Below are positions 9,256 to 18,875 of a DNA stretch of 64,000 nt, in pieces (the first letter of the stretch is position 1; every line of letters starts with the position of its first letter). Source of the stretch: Bacteroidota bacterium. GTDB taxonomy: Bacteria; Bacteroidota; Ignavibacteria; Kapaibacteriales; UBA2268. The DNA is taken from the NCBI GenBank assembly GCA_021780815.1, contig JAJXYC010000015.1, positions 145,796 to 209,795 of the forward strand. Direction: 5' to 3'. Made by a program: the position numbers and the translations under genes. The notes beneath the pieces were generated by a model, which was given only the letters and a program-made list of their open reading frames with translations, made no database searches and was not told the DNA's origin.

Positions 9256-10533
9256 TTATCTGAATTTAACCGAATAAGCTAATTCTTTAGCTAATTGTTG
9301 AGTCAAAAGTTTTCGTTCAAATTTTTCAATAGATTTTTCATCCACTTTTGGTAATTGATTAACTTTCCATTTATTATATAAATTTAAAATTGAAGATTTA
9401 ATTGCATCAGCATCATTAAAATTCGTAATAATAGCGCCGTTAGTAGATTCCGCAATTTTAGTAAGGTCGCTTACAGGCGAAGAAATAATCATTGGCTTTT
9501 TTGCTCCTAAATATTCATAAAAGCGGCTGGGTGTTACAATTGAATTTGGCACCATAAACCATAGTACATCTGCTTCAATCAAATTTTGCACTGCTTCAAT
9601 ATGTTTAATATAACCAGTTGTTTTAATAATATCGCTTAATCCAAGTTTTTCGATTTGTTTTAAATAATTTTTTTGTAAAATACCAATCAATCTTATTTCT
9701 AAATCGTTCTTAATTTCTGGTTTTTCGTTTATCAAAGCATTTACAGCTTTAAAGAAATATTTAGGAGTTAAATCCGCAGAGAAAACACCAGAATGAGTAA
9801 TAACAAATTTTTTAGATTTTTTAACATTATTTTGTGCTAAAATAAAATCTTCTTTATCAAACCCATGAGGTATGATAGAAATATCATTATGATTTAAAAA
9901 ACGGTAACGATTAAGTATCCTATTTTTCATATCCCGAGTAATCACTATTGTCCGTGAGGCATTCAACAAAATCTTTTCTTCCAAAGTAATTGCATAATTT
10001 TTGTGGAATGGCGTAGCATAAAAATAATAAGGATTATCCACCCACAAATCCCTATAATCCAGAATATACGGAATATCATATTGTTTAGAAAGTTTATTTG
10101 CAATTAAAAAATCAGTAAAAGGTGGAGCAGTTGTAAGAATTGCATCAATTTGATTTTCAGAAAATATTTGTTCAGCTTTTTGAATTGCATATTTCGCCCA
10201 AATCCTACGACTATCAGGTTGTAAGACTGTTTGAAGTAACCGAGATTGAATTTTTTGCCTGAATTTTGAAGGATAATTTATCTTTCTGTTACCCTTTTCT
10301 TTTGTAATTTTGGATAAATCTTCATCAGTACGGTAAATTTTGATGTTCTTTTCTTCTAATTCATTTAAAAGAGAATCATCAAAAGCATAATATATCGGTG
10401 AATTTGAGGTTAAAACAACAGGATACCACCCAAATTCAGGCAAATACTTAATAAATTTACTAATTCTTTGCACTCCACTCAAACCCATCGGGGGAAAGTA
10501 ATATGCAATTACAAGTACATTAAGTGAAGTCAT
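9256..10533 (-). CDS. Family 4 glycosyltransferase
   Basis: A 425-residue GT-B fold enzyme. The N-terminal domain opens with LNVLVIAYYFPPMGLSGVQR, a common GT4 start for sugar transferases of surface polysaccharides. The C-terminal donor-binding domain (about 220-390) contains VITHSGVFSADLTPKYF and the region around PSRFYEYLGAKKPMIISSP, equivalent to the EX7E nucleotide-sugar site. No transmembrane segment is visible, so it probably acts at the inner face of the membrane. It sits far from the main polysaccharide cluster at the right end of the window, paired only with a DMT transporter. Donor and acceptor are unknown. Confidence 0.85.
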   Translation of the reverse strand: MTSLNVLVIAYYFPPMGLSGVQRISKFIKYLPEFGWYPVVLTSNSPIYYAFDDSLLNELEEKNIKIYRTDEDLSKITKEKGNRKINYPSKFRQKIQSRLLQTVLQPDSRRIWAKYAIQKAEQIFSENQIDAILTTAPPFTDFLIANKLSKQYDIPYILDYRDLWVDNPYYFYATPFHKNYAITLEEKILLNASRTIVITRDMKNRILNRYRFLNHNDISIIPHGFDKEDFILAQNNVKKSKKFVITHSGVFSADLTPKYFFKAVNALINEKPEIKNDLEIRLIGILQKNYLKQIEKLGLSDIIKTTGYIKHIEAVQNLIEADVLWFMVPNSIVTPSRFYEYLGAKKPMIISSPVSDLTKIAESTNGAIITNFNDADAIKSSILNLYNKWKVNQLPKVDEKSIEKFERKLLTQQLAKELAYSVKFR

Positions 10534-10773
10534 CTATTAACACAAGTTTTAAACTACAAAATTACGGAAAAAAAAGCAAATTTGTTAGAAATCTGATATT
10601 AATAAAATACAAATAAATAAAATTTCATAAATTATATAAAATTAAAATATTATTTAGCACTTAAATTCAAAATTTCAAATTAATTTTTTTTAATAAATAT
10701 AGAGATTTGATTTTTTTTTTGTAATTTTAACTTCTGAATTTTTATCAATTTACGAAAATAGCAACTAAATAAT

Positions 10774-12486
10774 ATGGAAAAAATTATTGACATAGAATTC
10801 ATAAAAAATTATTTTGATTCTTTACCATTCAAAGTTGCAATAATGGATAGAGACCAAATAATAGTAGCGGCAAATAAAAAATTCCAAGAAAGTTATGGAA
10901 CTTGGGTAAATTTACGTTGTCATGAACTTTGCAAGAATTCAAAGATACCTTGTTTACGATGTCGTGTTCAAAATGTTTTTCAGACAGGCGAAACCGAAGT
11001 TTTGCAGGATTCAAGTTTAGATACAAATGGCAAAATGATTTTTGATGTGGTGGTATTTTCGCCAATCTTTGATGCACAAGGCAAAGTAAAATATGTCCAA
11101 GAAATGGCTATTCCTCAAAAAGATGTTTATCACTGGGAAAATGACTTTAATGTGCTATTTGAAAATTCTCCAAATTTTATTACAATAATTGATAAAAATT
11201 ACAATATACTCCGTGCAAATCGCCGGATGACAAATACATTTGGCGTCTTACGTGGAAAAAAATGTTACGAAATATTTAAAAAGAAAAAACAAGTTTGTAC
11301 TAACTGTCCTACTTCTTTTACTTTTGAAGACGGTTCTGTGCATTCAGCAAGTCAAGTTGGAATTACCCCTAATGGGGAAAAATCTTATTATATTATGACA
11401 TCGGCACCTGTTTCTTTTGACGAAAAAGGGCAAGTTACTAAAGTTATGGAAATCGGTGTTGATATTACTGAAATTAATAAATTGCAAGAACAGCTCAATT
11501 TCACTCATGATTTTTATGGCAATTTAATTGAAAATTCATCAGAAGGCGTTATTGCTATTGATAAAAAAGGTAAATTACAAATTTTTAATCCAAAATCTGA
11601 AGAAATTTTAGGCTGGACTACTAAAAGAAAACCAGGTATTGCACAAGCAAGAAAAATGTTGCCTCCTCAATTTTTTGAAGATTTTTCTGGTAGCGAAGGT
11701 TCTATTGAGTATTATAAAACTTATATTAAAAACTTAAATGATGATGATATTCCTGTTCATCTTAAAATTTATGATATTATAAGTAAGAACGATATTATGG
11801 GACGTGTCGCAATTATCAATGATTTACGCCCGTTCTTGGAAGTTGAAGAAAATAAGCAAAGAGCTAAAGAAAATGCCTTCCGTGAAAAATTTGCTATTAT
11901 CGGAAAAGATACTCAAACAATTTTGAAATCCATCAGAGATTTTATGGGCGAATTAAATATTTCATTCTCTAATAATGCAGATTTTCAGTTACAAAAGCAA
12001 TGGAATTCTTTCTACGACAAAACAAGCGAATATCTGCAAACAATGAACTTGTTCATTAAATATGCACAAGGCTATTCTCCTAGAATTGAATTAGTTGATT
12101 TAAATGAATTTGTCGAAAATGAATTTATTAAATATAAAAATACTTTTGCTTATTCAGACTTAAAATTAGAACTAAATTTATCACCCGAAGAGCCTGTAAT
12201 TAATGCCGATATTAAAACTCTTCAAGAATCTGTTTTTGTGATTATGTTGCATTACTTGACTTATATACAAGAACATTGTGCTAAAATCACTTTTAGAACT
12301 TTTTTCAATAATAAGTCCATATTTTTTGAAATTGAAGTAAAGTGTAATGAATCTGATATTCCTGAATTTAGCGAAGGTTTAAGTTTAAGTATTATTTCTA
12401 TGATTTCAGAAGTTAATGGAATGGAAATTAAAACTTTAAAAATTGCAGACGAAGGATTAATTAAAATTTCGTTAATTTTCAAATAA
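10774..12486 (+). CDS. Triple-PAS sensor protein with cysteine motifs and a degenerate histidine-kinase domain
   Basis: A 570-residue soluble protein. PAS1 (about 12-115) contains C49, C53, C60 and C63. PAS2 (125-235) contains C164, C175 and C178 in the pattern CYEIFKKKKQVCTNCP. PAS3 (245-355) lacks the cysteines. Similar cysteine-bearing PAS domains occur in redox- or metal-responsive sensors, but the ligand here is unknown. Residues 365-570 align in order with a histidine kinase: EKFAIIGKDTQTILKSI where the H-box should be, VDLNEFVENEF, NADIKTLQESV, and GLSLSIISMI in place of the G2 box. The phosphoacceptor His, the N-box Asn and the DxGxG motif are all missing. I therefore read it as a pseudokinase that signals by protein contact. 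No response regulator is adjacent. Confidence 0.75.
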   Translation: MEKIIDIEFIKNYFDSLPFKVAIMDRDQIIVAANKKFQESYGTWVNLRCHELCKNSKIPCLRCRVQNVFQTGETEVLQDSSLDTNGKMIFDVVVFSPIFDAQGKVKYVQEMAIPQKDVYHWENDFNVLFENSPNFITIIDKNYNILRANRRMTNTFGVLRGKKCYEIFKKKKQVCTNCPTSFTFEDGSVHSASQVGITPNGEKSYYIMTSAPVSFDEKGQVTKVMEIGVDITEINKLQEQLNFTHDFYGNLIENSSEGVIAIDKKGKLQIFNPKSEEILGWTTKRKPGIAQARKMLPPQFFEDFSGSEGSIEYYKTYIKNLNDDDIPVHLKIYDIISKNDIMGRVAIINDLRPFLEVEENKQRAKENAFREKFAIIGKDTQTILKSIRDFMGELNISFSNNADFQLQKQWNSFYDKTSEYLQTMNLFIKYAQGYSPRIELVDLNEFVENEFIKYKNTFAYSDLKLELNLSPEEPVINADIKTLQESVFVIMLHYLTYIQEHCAKITFRTFFNNKSIFFEIEVKCNESDIPEFSEGLSLSIISMISEVNGMEIKTLKIADEGLIKISLIFK

Positions 12487-12511
12487 ATAGAATGGGAATT
12501 ATTGCGTTTAA

Positions 12512-14737
12512 TCAAGCAATACCTAAAAAACTTTTATCTTTATTGATATATTTTTTTAATGTTATAAGTAAAATATTATTTTCAAGACTAACTAAATTTG
12601 GGTCAGTTGCAATAATATTAGATGCAATTGTGCGACTTAAAGATATTATTTCACCATCATTAACTAAATCAAGATAACGAAAATCGGGTAATCCTGATTG
12701 TTTTGTTCCCATAATATCTCCGGGTCCTCGAAGTTCTAAATCAATTTCAGAAATTTTAAAACCATCGGAAGTTTCTTCCATTGCTTTTAACCTAATAATT
12801 GCGGCTTTTCGTTCCTTGGGGTCAATTTTTGTTTTCTTTAATTGAAATTGAAAATAATCTTTTGTAAACAAAAAGCAGTATGATTGACTTTCTCCCCTAC
12901 CTATTCGCCCTCGCAATTGATGCAATTGAGATAATCCAAATCTTTCCGAATCTTCTATTACCATAATAGTTGCATTTGGGACATCAATACCTACTTCAAT
13001 TACTGTTGTTGCAAATAAAATATCTAATTCCTTGTTTAAAAAGGCTTGCATTGCATCATCTTTTTCATAAGAAAAAAGTTGTCCGTGTAACATTCCAACT
13101 CGATAATCTTTAAAAATTGAATCTTTTAATTCTTCATAATGTTCTATAACTGCTTTGTAATCAATTTTTTCTGATTTTTCTACTAATGGATATACAATGT
13201 AACATTGACGACCTTGTGCAATTTCCGCTTTAATAAATTCATATACTTTAAGCCTATTTTGATTAAAAACTACTTTGGTCTTAATAGGCTTCCTATTTTT
13301 GGGCAGTTCTTTTATAACTGAAACATTCAAATCACCGTATATAGTCATTGTTAAAGTTCTTGGAATTGGTGTTGCACTCATTACCAAAATATGCGGAACA
13401 ACATCTAATTCATTATATGATTGTTTGGCTAATTCAATTAATTCTGCTCTTTGAGAAACTCCAAAGCGATGTTGCTCATCAATTATTACATAAGCTAATT
13501 TATTGAATTTAATATTACTTTGGAACAAAGCATGCGTTCCACAAATAATTTGCGCTCTTCCCGAACTAATCTCTTCATTAATTTCATTACGATATTTCTT
13601 CTTTTGACCACCTACCAATAGCTCAATTTTAATTGAATAAGGCTCTAAAAACTTTTTTAAAGTGTTGTAATGCTGTTCGGCTAATAGTTCGGTTGGTGCC
13701 ATAAATACAACTTGATACCCTGCATCAATTACCGCTAACATAGAAATAATTGCCACTATTGTTTTACCTGAACCAACATCGCCTTGTAACAATCTATTCA
13801 TTGGTCTTTGACTTTTAAAATCATTGAAAATATCTTTTAATACTTGTATTTGACTTTGAGTTAATTCAAAAGGAAGATGTTTATAAAAAGACTTAACTAA
13901 TGTCGTATTCTTTTCAATAATCAATCCCTTTTCGTACTTGATTTGATGTTTGCGCTTTGTAAGTAAAGTTAATTGGAAAAGGAATGATTCCTCAAATTTA
14001 ACACGGAAACGTGCTTTTTCCAATTCATTCTTATTTGTTGGAAAATGTAATGCTTCTATGCAATTTTCTATTTTTGGCAACTTTAAATCTTGCAACAAAT
14101 AATCTGGAAGTGTTTCTTGAAGTTCAACTTTCTTAGTTTCAATTACTTCTTTGATTAATTTCCGCAATGTTTTATGGGTTATTTGGCTTTTTACAAATAT
14201 TTCAGGTAATCTATATTTAGGTAATATTCCACCTTTCCTATACAAACCACTTTCTTCTATGTCAATTTTTTCTATCTCTGGATGTGTAAAAGATACATCA
14301 AAATATTGATCACTTTCGGGGTATCCATTAACCATTACCCAATCATCAATTTGATAAGACTTCTTAAAATATTCTATCCGATTAAAAAACACTATTCTCG
14401 CATTTACTCCACTTCCATCGCTAATAAACAATAATAATAACTTGCGGTGATGACCAAATTCTTTTTCACTTATTTTAACAATTTTCCCAATTAATGAATA
14501 TTCTGTTTGAAATTTAATATCTTGAATTTTAGTATTACGAAAATCAAATTGATTCTCATTCTTTATGATTTTTGATAGTTCTTGTATTGATTTAACCGAA
14601 TTTCGGTCTATATAAGAAGTAGGAAAATAAAGAATTAAATCAGAATAATTTGTTATGCCCGCTTGTGCAAAAACTTCAGCACGTTTAGGACCTACTCCTT
14701 TTAAATATTGAATTTCATATTCTTTCTTGTCTGCCAT
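12512..14737 (-). CDS. recG: ATP-dependent DNA helicase RecG
   Basis: A 741-residue RecG. An N-terminal HhH-like wedge region (YLKGVGPKRAEVFAQAGI) and OB-fold wedge domain are followed by helicase domain 1 with Walker A GDVGSGKT (319-326), APTELLAEQH, and motif II DEQH (420-423). Helicase domain 2 contains ATTVIEVGIDVPNA and the QLHQLRGRIGRG motif VI. RecG remodels stalled forks and branch-migrates Holliday junctions and R-loops. It is slightly longer than the usual 690-700 residues. The start ATG lies six bases after the stop of an outer-membrane protein gene, and an AGGGT ribosome-binding site overlaps that stop. The 3' end converges with the PAS gene 25 bases away. Confidence 0.97.
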   Translation of the reverse strand: MADKKEYEIQYLKGVGPKRAEVFAQAGITNYSDLILYFPTSYIDRNSVKSIQELSKIIKNENQFDFRNTKIQDIKFQTEYSLIGKIVKISEKEFGHHRKLLLLFISDGSGVNARIVFFNRIEYFKKSYQIDDWVMVNGYPESDQYFDVSFTHPEIEKIDIEESGLYRKGGILPKYRLPEIFVKSQITHKTLRKLIKEVIETKKVELQETLPDYLLQDLKLPKIENCIEALHFPTNKNELEKARFRVKFEESFLFQLTLLTKRKHQIKYEKGLIIEKNTTLVKSFYKHLPFELTQSQIQVLKDIFNDFKSQRPMNRLLQGDVGSGKTIVAIISMLAVIDAGYQVVFMAPTELLAEQHYNTLKKFLEPYSIKIELLVGGQKKKYRNEINEEISSGRAQIICGTHALFQSNIKFNKLAYVIIDEQHRFGVSQRAELIELAKQSYNELDVVPHILVMSATPIPRTLTMTIYGDLNVSVIKELPKNRKPIKTKVVFNQNRLKVYEFIKAEIAQGRQCYIVYPLVEKSEKIDYKAVIEHYEELKDSIFKDYRVGMLHGQLFSYEKDDAMQAFLNKELDILFATTVIEVGIDVPNATIMVIEDSERFGLSQLHQLRGRIGRGESQSYCFLFTKDYFQFQLKKTKIDPKERKAAIIRLKAMEETSDGFKISEIDLELRGPGDIMGTKQSGLPDFRYLDLVNDGEIISLSRTIASNIIATDPNLVSLENNILLITLKKYINKDKSFLGIA

Positions 14738-14743
14738 TTGACC

Positions 14744-16549
14744 CTAAAAACTTAAAATTATACCTATTTGAAAATTTAACCCTGCTTCCGGTATGCCATA
14801 ATTATATTCGTAATATTCATTTGTTAAATTTTTCAAATTTATATAAAAATATTGATTCGAAAATTTTTGTTGTGCTTGAAAATTAAAAATTATTGATTTT
14901 TTGGTATATTCTATAGCGCTTTCTTGTTGATTAAAAATTCTTATGCCACTATTATAATTTGCTTGTAACTGTAAATCCAATCCAAAATCAAATTGGTAAT
15001 CCATCGTGAAAGCATCTGCTAATTTAGGAACTCTATAAGTCGGCTCTAATTGTATTTCAGAATTGTTTGTATTAAGAAGTGCAAATGAAAATAAATTCGC
15101 TAATTTAAAATTAAACCAGTATATTTCAAAATTGCAATAAAGATTTACAGCCTTAACTAACCCTGCCGACAAATATGTAAATTTACCACTATCACTTGGA
15201 CTAGGGTAAAGCACATTATTGCCAGTGCTAAAAATAATACCTGCTTGGATATTTCCAATATTGCTAATATTTGTATTACTTCTTAAATCAGTTTCCAACC
15301 AATTTTCAGGGTCTAAATTTATATTACCTTGTTGAGTACCGTTTAAATCATAATATTGGGATACAAAAGGAACAAAAGCAAATTTCATTAACCTTACGGA
15401 AAAAGATTGAGCATCGGATAATTTATAGTTCGATGAAATATCTAAATTATAATTAGAATTATTTGCAGGAATTTTACCAAACTCTGAATATATAATTGCT
15501 CGTTGTTGTAATTCAACCGATAAATTTAATGACAAAAAATCAGTTAAAGGCACTGCTTGGCTTGCTTTGATGAAAAGTTCTTCACTCTCTGCTCTTAATT
15601 TCCATTTTTTTACAATATACGAATATAAAAATACATCTTGCGAATAATTAAAGGTTAATTTGAAATCCTTTTGCTTAATAAATAGTGGGGTTAAAATTGA
15701 TAAATTCCCTCCATAACTATATTCATCTATTTGTGTCGATGATATGTAGCCGGTTATCGGAAAACTATTGGTGTCTATATTGCTCCCAAAGTTCCGTAAA
15801 AATTTCTTTACAAATATATTCCCTTCAAATTTTAAATTTTCGTTAAAGTAATTTTCAAATTTCAACATTTCTATGAATTCATCATAATCGCTAAAATGCT
15901 GTTTAATTGGCGAAAGATTGTTTAAATTTATTGGTACATATAAATTTGAAATATTAATGAGTGCACTAAGACTTATTGATGATTTGTTATTTCTAATGCC
16001 ACCTTCAACATTAAATGCTATGTTTTGATAGGCTGAATTTTCTAAAAAGATTAAATCGGTATAGTTTGCAGTCTTTTTGTTGGAATAATAATACCCCCCT
16101 GAACTTTCAAAAACTGGAGTAAAACTCCAAAAATAATTTTTGATGTTGCCTTTGCTTACACCTTCAAGCAATCCATCTTTATTGCCTGAATAAAGCAATA
16201 TTTTTGAAATAATTGAATCTTTATTTAAATTTATTGAATCTGTGGTGTTCTTATTCAACTTTGCTAAATTAATATCTATATTTTGTTTAATAAAATTATA
16301 ATTATAACTACCATCAAAAAGCGAATACAAAGGTATTGACGAATTCGTTATTCCGTAATAAACAGAATGACTAATACCCGATAATCTAATTTCCATCAAA
16401 GAATCAGGGAAATAAGACAATGGCACCTCTACTATTGTCTTTTTCTCGTTGTTCCAATTATCCGATAAATCAATTGCAAAACATTTATTTTCATAAACGA
16501 ATAGCAAATAAACTAATGCAATGTAAAAAAATATACTTCGAATTTTCAA
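14744..16549 (-). CDS. Outer-membrane beta-barrel protein (TonB-receptor-like barrel without plug)
   Basis: A 601-residue protein with a signal peptide (residues 1-25, ending NKCFA). About 120 residues of N-terminal sequence follow, then about 450 residues of amphipathic beta strands ending in a terminal Phe (GIILSF), as expected for BAM-inserted barrels. The strand pattern and the closing NLTNEYYEYNYGIPEAGLNF resemble the C-terminal halves of TonB-dependent receptors, but I see no plug motif. Function unknown. The only start that keeps the signal peptide is TTG at 16549; the next Met is near residue 52. It is directly upstream of recG (six-base gap) and they probably share a transcript. Confidence 0.7.
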   Translation of the reverse strand: MKIRSIFFYIALVYLLFVYENKCFAIDLSDNWNNEKKTIVEVPLSYFPDSLMEIRLSGISHSVYYGITNSSIPLYSLFDGSYNYNFIKQNIDINLAKLNKNTTDSINLNKDSIISKILLYSGNKDGLLEGVSKGNIKNYFWSFTPVFESSGGYYYSNKKTANYTDLIFLENSAYQNIAFNVEGGIRNNKSSISLSALINISNLYVPINLNNLSPIKQHFSDYDEFIEMLKFENYFNENLKFEGNIFVKKFLRNFGSNIDTNSFPITGYISSTQIDEYSYGGNLSILTPLFIKQKDFKLTFNYSQDVFLYSYIVKKWKLRAESEELFIKASQAVPLTDFLSLNLSVELQQRAIIYSEFGKIPANNSNYNLDISSNYKLSDAQSFSVRLMKFAFVPFVSQYYDLNGTQQGNINLDPENWLETDLRSNTNISNIGNIQAGIIFSTGNNVLYPSPSDSGKFTYLSAGLVKAVNLYCNFEIYWFNFKLANLFSFALLNTNNSEIQLEPTYRVPKLADAFTMDYQFDFGLDLQLQANYNSGIRIFNQQESAIEYTKKSIIFNFQAQQKFSNQYFYINLKNLTNEYYEYNYGIPEAGLNFQIGIILSF

Positions 16550-16714
16550 TTTTATTTTTATGTATTAAAGGAAAACTTTTACAAAAATATTACAAAATTA
16601 GTAAATTACACATTATTCTTTTAAAATTTACTTTATCAAATAGCATTAATAAAATAATTCTTAATTAATTATATTAATAAAGTGGGCAAAAATGAAAAAA
16701 CTATTTTTTTTGTT

Positions 16715-16722
16715 TAATTTTG
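16715..16722 (+). promoter_or_regulatory. Possible -7 element (TAATTTTG) of the propeller gene
   Basis: An exact TAnnTTTG match 28 bases before the ATG at 16751, which would leave a short 5' leader. No -33 TTTG is evident at the expected distance. Confidence 0.3.
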
Positions 16723-16750
16723 CTATTAAAAAACTAAAAAAGCAACATTT

Positions 16751-18035
16751 ATGAAAAAATCAATTATACTTCTTATATTCACAGTATTTTTGTTCGGATA
16801 TAGCGGACAAGCAAAAGCAGAGGACGGAGTTATTTCACTTGATTCACTTATCGTTTGGCAACAGCCTATTCCCTGTGAGGGAGTGGCATTAACCCCAGAT
16901 GGAAAATATTTTGTTCCTTATGGTCGAGGTATTCAAGATAAAATCTCATTCTATAATATCACATACGGAAGTTTAGACCACGAAATTGAAATACCTCCAT
17001 ACATTGGGTACACATCAGACCAAATCAATTTCATAACGTTTTCAAATGATGGGAAATTCTTTGTTACTGATATTACTTATACAGAAACATCCACTAAAGT
17101 TGAAATTTTTGAGCAACATTTTATAAAAAAATAAGAACAATTGTAAGTGATAAAATATTTTTTAATGGTAGTGATTATGCTTCCGTTTTATCAATATCGC
17201 CAGATTCGAAAAATATTGCCGTAACGATGGATTGGAAAGGAATAATTGTTTATGATTCAGAAACTGGCGAAGAGGTTAAAAATTATCCTGCAGATAATGG
17301 ATTAATTGATACAAATCCAGCCTTATATGTTGAATATTCAAAAGGTGGGAATTATTTAACTTATAATTGTTGGATGAATTATTCAAAGTTGATTAATTTA
17401 AAAACCGATTCAATAGAAATTGAAACTGAAAATTACTGTTATTTTTCAACAATATCGCCTGATGAAACAAAATATGCAACAAATAGAGTTGAAGGAGTTG
17501 AAATATTTGATATAAATTCAAAACAAAAACTGTGGGGGATTGACCATGATTACTACGACATTCTTTTATTTTTACCGAAAAGTAATTATCTATGCATAGG
17601 AAAGTCATTTCATAATTTTTTAATATATCAAGTAAAGTCGAATAAATTAATAGCCCAGACAAATTTTGGCTTAAAGGATGCGGTATTTACAAACGATGGA
17701 AATTACTTATTAATAACAAATGGGGCAAAAGTAACACTTTATAATATAAGTAATGTAACATCGGTTAATGATGGTGAATCATCGGATTTAAGAACAAATA
17801 TAATACAAAACATATTCCAAATCCCACAACGGATTATATCACCTTCAATTCTCCCTTTCTAATGGGGCAAGTAGGAATTTCCATTGAAATCTTTGATGTA
17901 TACGGGTATCGTGTAAAAGCAGAAGAAATTTATCCGACAGATCAAAGTCATCGGATAAATATAAGCACACTTTCCACGGGAATTTATTTTCTGAAAATTG
18001 GAAATGAAAAGCCAATAAAATTTGTAAAAATATAG
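16751..18035 (+). pseudogene. Frameshifted beta-propeller (WD40-like) T9SS cargo protein
   Basis: Three consecutive reading-frame pieces together make one protein. Piece one (16751-17134) has a signal peptide and the propeller blade motifs GVALTPDGKYF and FITFSNDGKFFVTD. Piece two (open from about 17125 to 17862) continues in the next frame with LSISPDSKNIAVT, STISPDETKYATN, GVEIFDINSKQKLW and AVFTNDGNYLLIT. Piece three (17814-18035) encodes a T9SS type A sorting domain. Each junction is repaired by adding one base: one A in the A7 run at 17124-17130, and one C near 17817. The restored protein would be about 428 residues: signal peptide, propeller, sorting domain. Either the gene is decayed or these are homopolymer sequencing errors. 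The first junction also forms A AAA AAA followed by TAA, a possible -1 slippery site, but the second junction has no such sequence. Confidence 0.8.
17814..18035 (+). other. Out-of-frame T9SS type A C-terminal sorting domain
   Basis: This 73-residue segment has no start of its own and belongs to the frameshifted propeller gene. It begins IPNPTTDYITFN, the standard PNP-T opening of T9SS sorting domains. It continues GISIEIFDVYGYRV and LSTGIYFLKIG and ends KFVKI, matching the strand order of the family. Such domains direct cargo through the type IX machinery and are removed or anchored at the surface. Confidence 0.85.
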
Positions 18036-18068
18036 ATTCTTCGTTGCGTTGAGGATAACAATAAATAA

Positions 18069-18098
18069 AAAAAGACTGTCTTGTGGGACAGCCTTTTT
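18069..18098. terminator. Bidirectional intrinsic terminator
   Basis: Arms at 18069-18081 and 18086-18098 pair over 13 positions with one A/C mismatch and one wobble, around the four-base loop TGTG. An A-run on one side and a T-run on the other let it work in both directions. It lies between the propeller gene (plus) and the end of sdhB (minus), which converge here. Confidence 0.85.
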
Positions 18099-18119
18099 AA
18101 AATAAATAAAGACACAATG

Positions 18120-18875
18120 CTAAACTTTTGTTCCTTCTTTTACAACAGCAACAAAATAATCACGGTTCATTTTAGCAATAAAACGAACGGAAATATTTTT
18201 AGGACAAGCGGCTTCGCATTCGTAATAATTGGAACAACCACCAAATCCTTCTTTTTCCATTTGGTTAATCATAGCCCGCACTCTTTTATTTTTTTCAGGT
18301 TGTCCTTGTGGCAACAAGTTCAATTGACTTGATTTAGCGGCAACAAAAAGCATAGCCGAACCATTAGGACAAGCAGCAGCACAAGCTCCACATCCAATAC
18401 AAGCAGCGGCATCCATTGCTAAATCAGCAATGTTTTTGGCAATCGGTATAGCGTTAGCATCAGGTGCCGAACCAACATTTGCAGAAATAAATCCACCAGA
18501 TTGTTGAATTCTATCATAAGCTGAGCGGTCAACCATTAAGTCTTTGACAATTGAAAAAGCTTTCGAGCGGAATGGTTCAACAAAAATATCGTCTCCATCT
18601 TTGAATTTACGCATATGAAGTTGGCAAGTTGTTGTTCCTGATTCTGGACCATGTGGTTTACCATTAATTACTAAACCGCAAGAGCCACAAATACCTTCTC
18701 GGCAATCATGTTCGAACACAACTGGTTCTTCACCTTTTAAAATTAAATCTTCATTTAATATATCAAGCATCTCGAGAAATGACATATCTGAACTGACATT
18801 ATCGAGATTATAATCGACCATTTTCCCTTTATCATTGGGTCCATTTTGTCTCCATATATGCAATTTTACTTTCAT
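18120..18875 (-). CDS. sdhB: Succinate dehydrogenase/fumarate reductase iron-sulfur subunit
   Basis: A 251-residue subunit that passes electrons between the FAD of SdhA and the membrane anchor. The N-terminal plant-type ferredoxin domain holds the 2Fe-2S ligands in [15 protein letters not shown] and a later TTCQLHM. The C-terminal domain has [17 protein letters not shown] for one cubane cluster and [17 protein letters not shown] for the remaining cluster ligands. The sequence style, with [14 protein letters not shown] between the domains, is that of the Bacteroidota/epsilon type enzyme. The ATG overlaps the sdhA stop by one base (TAATG), with GGAG upstream inside sdhA. It is the last gene of sdhCAB. 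Confidence 0.96.
   Translation of the reverse strand: MKVKLHIWRQNGPNDKGKMVDYNLDNVSSDMSFLEMLDILNEDLILKGEEPVVFEHDCREGICGSCGLVINGKPHGPESGTTTCQLHMRKFKDGDDIFVEPFRSKAFSIVKDLMVDRSAYDRIQQSGGFISANVGSAPDANAIPIAKNIADLAMDAAACIGCGACAAACPNGSAMLFVAAKSSQLNLLPQGQPEKNKRVRAMINQMEKEGFGGCSNYYECEAACPKNISVRFIAKMNRDYFVAVVKEGTKV

Noticed and set aside
12499..12521. Six-base inverted repeat TATTGC/GCAATA between the PAS gene and recG
   Set aside because: Too short, with a ten-base loop and no T-run, and it includes the recG stop region, so it is not a credible terminator.
16420..16668. 82-codon plus-strand frame over the start of the outer-membrane barrel gene
   Set aside because: It overlaps the signal-peptide end of a longer convincing gene, has no ribosome-binding site and no family motif.
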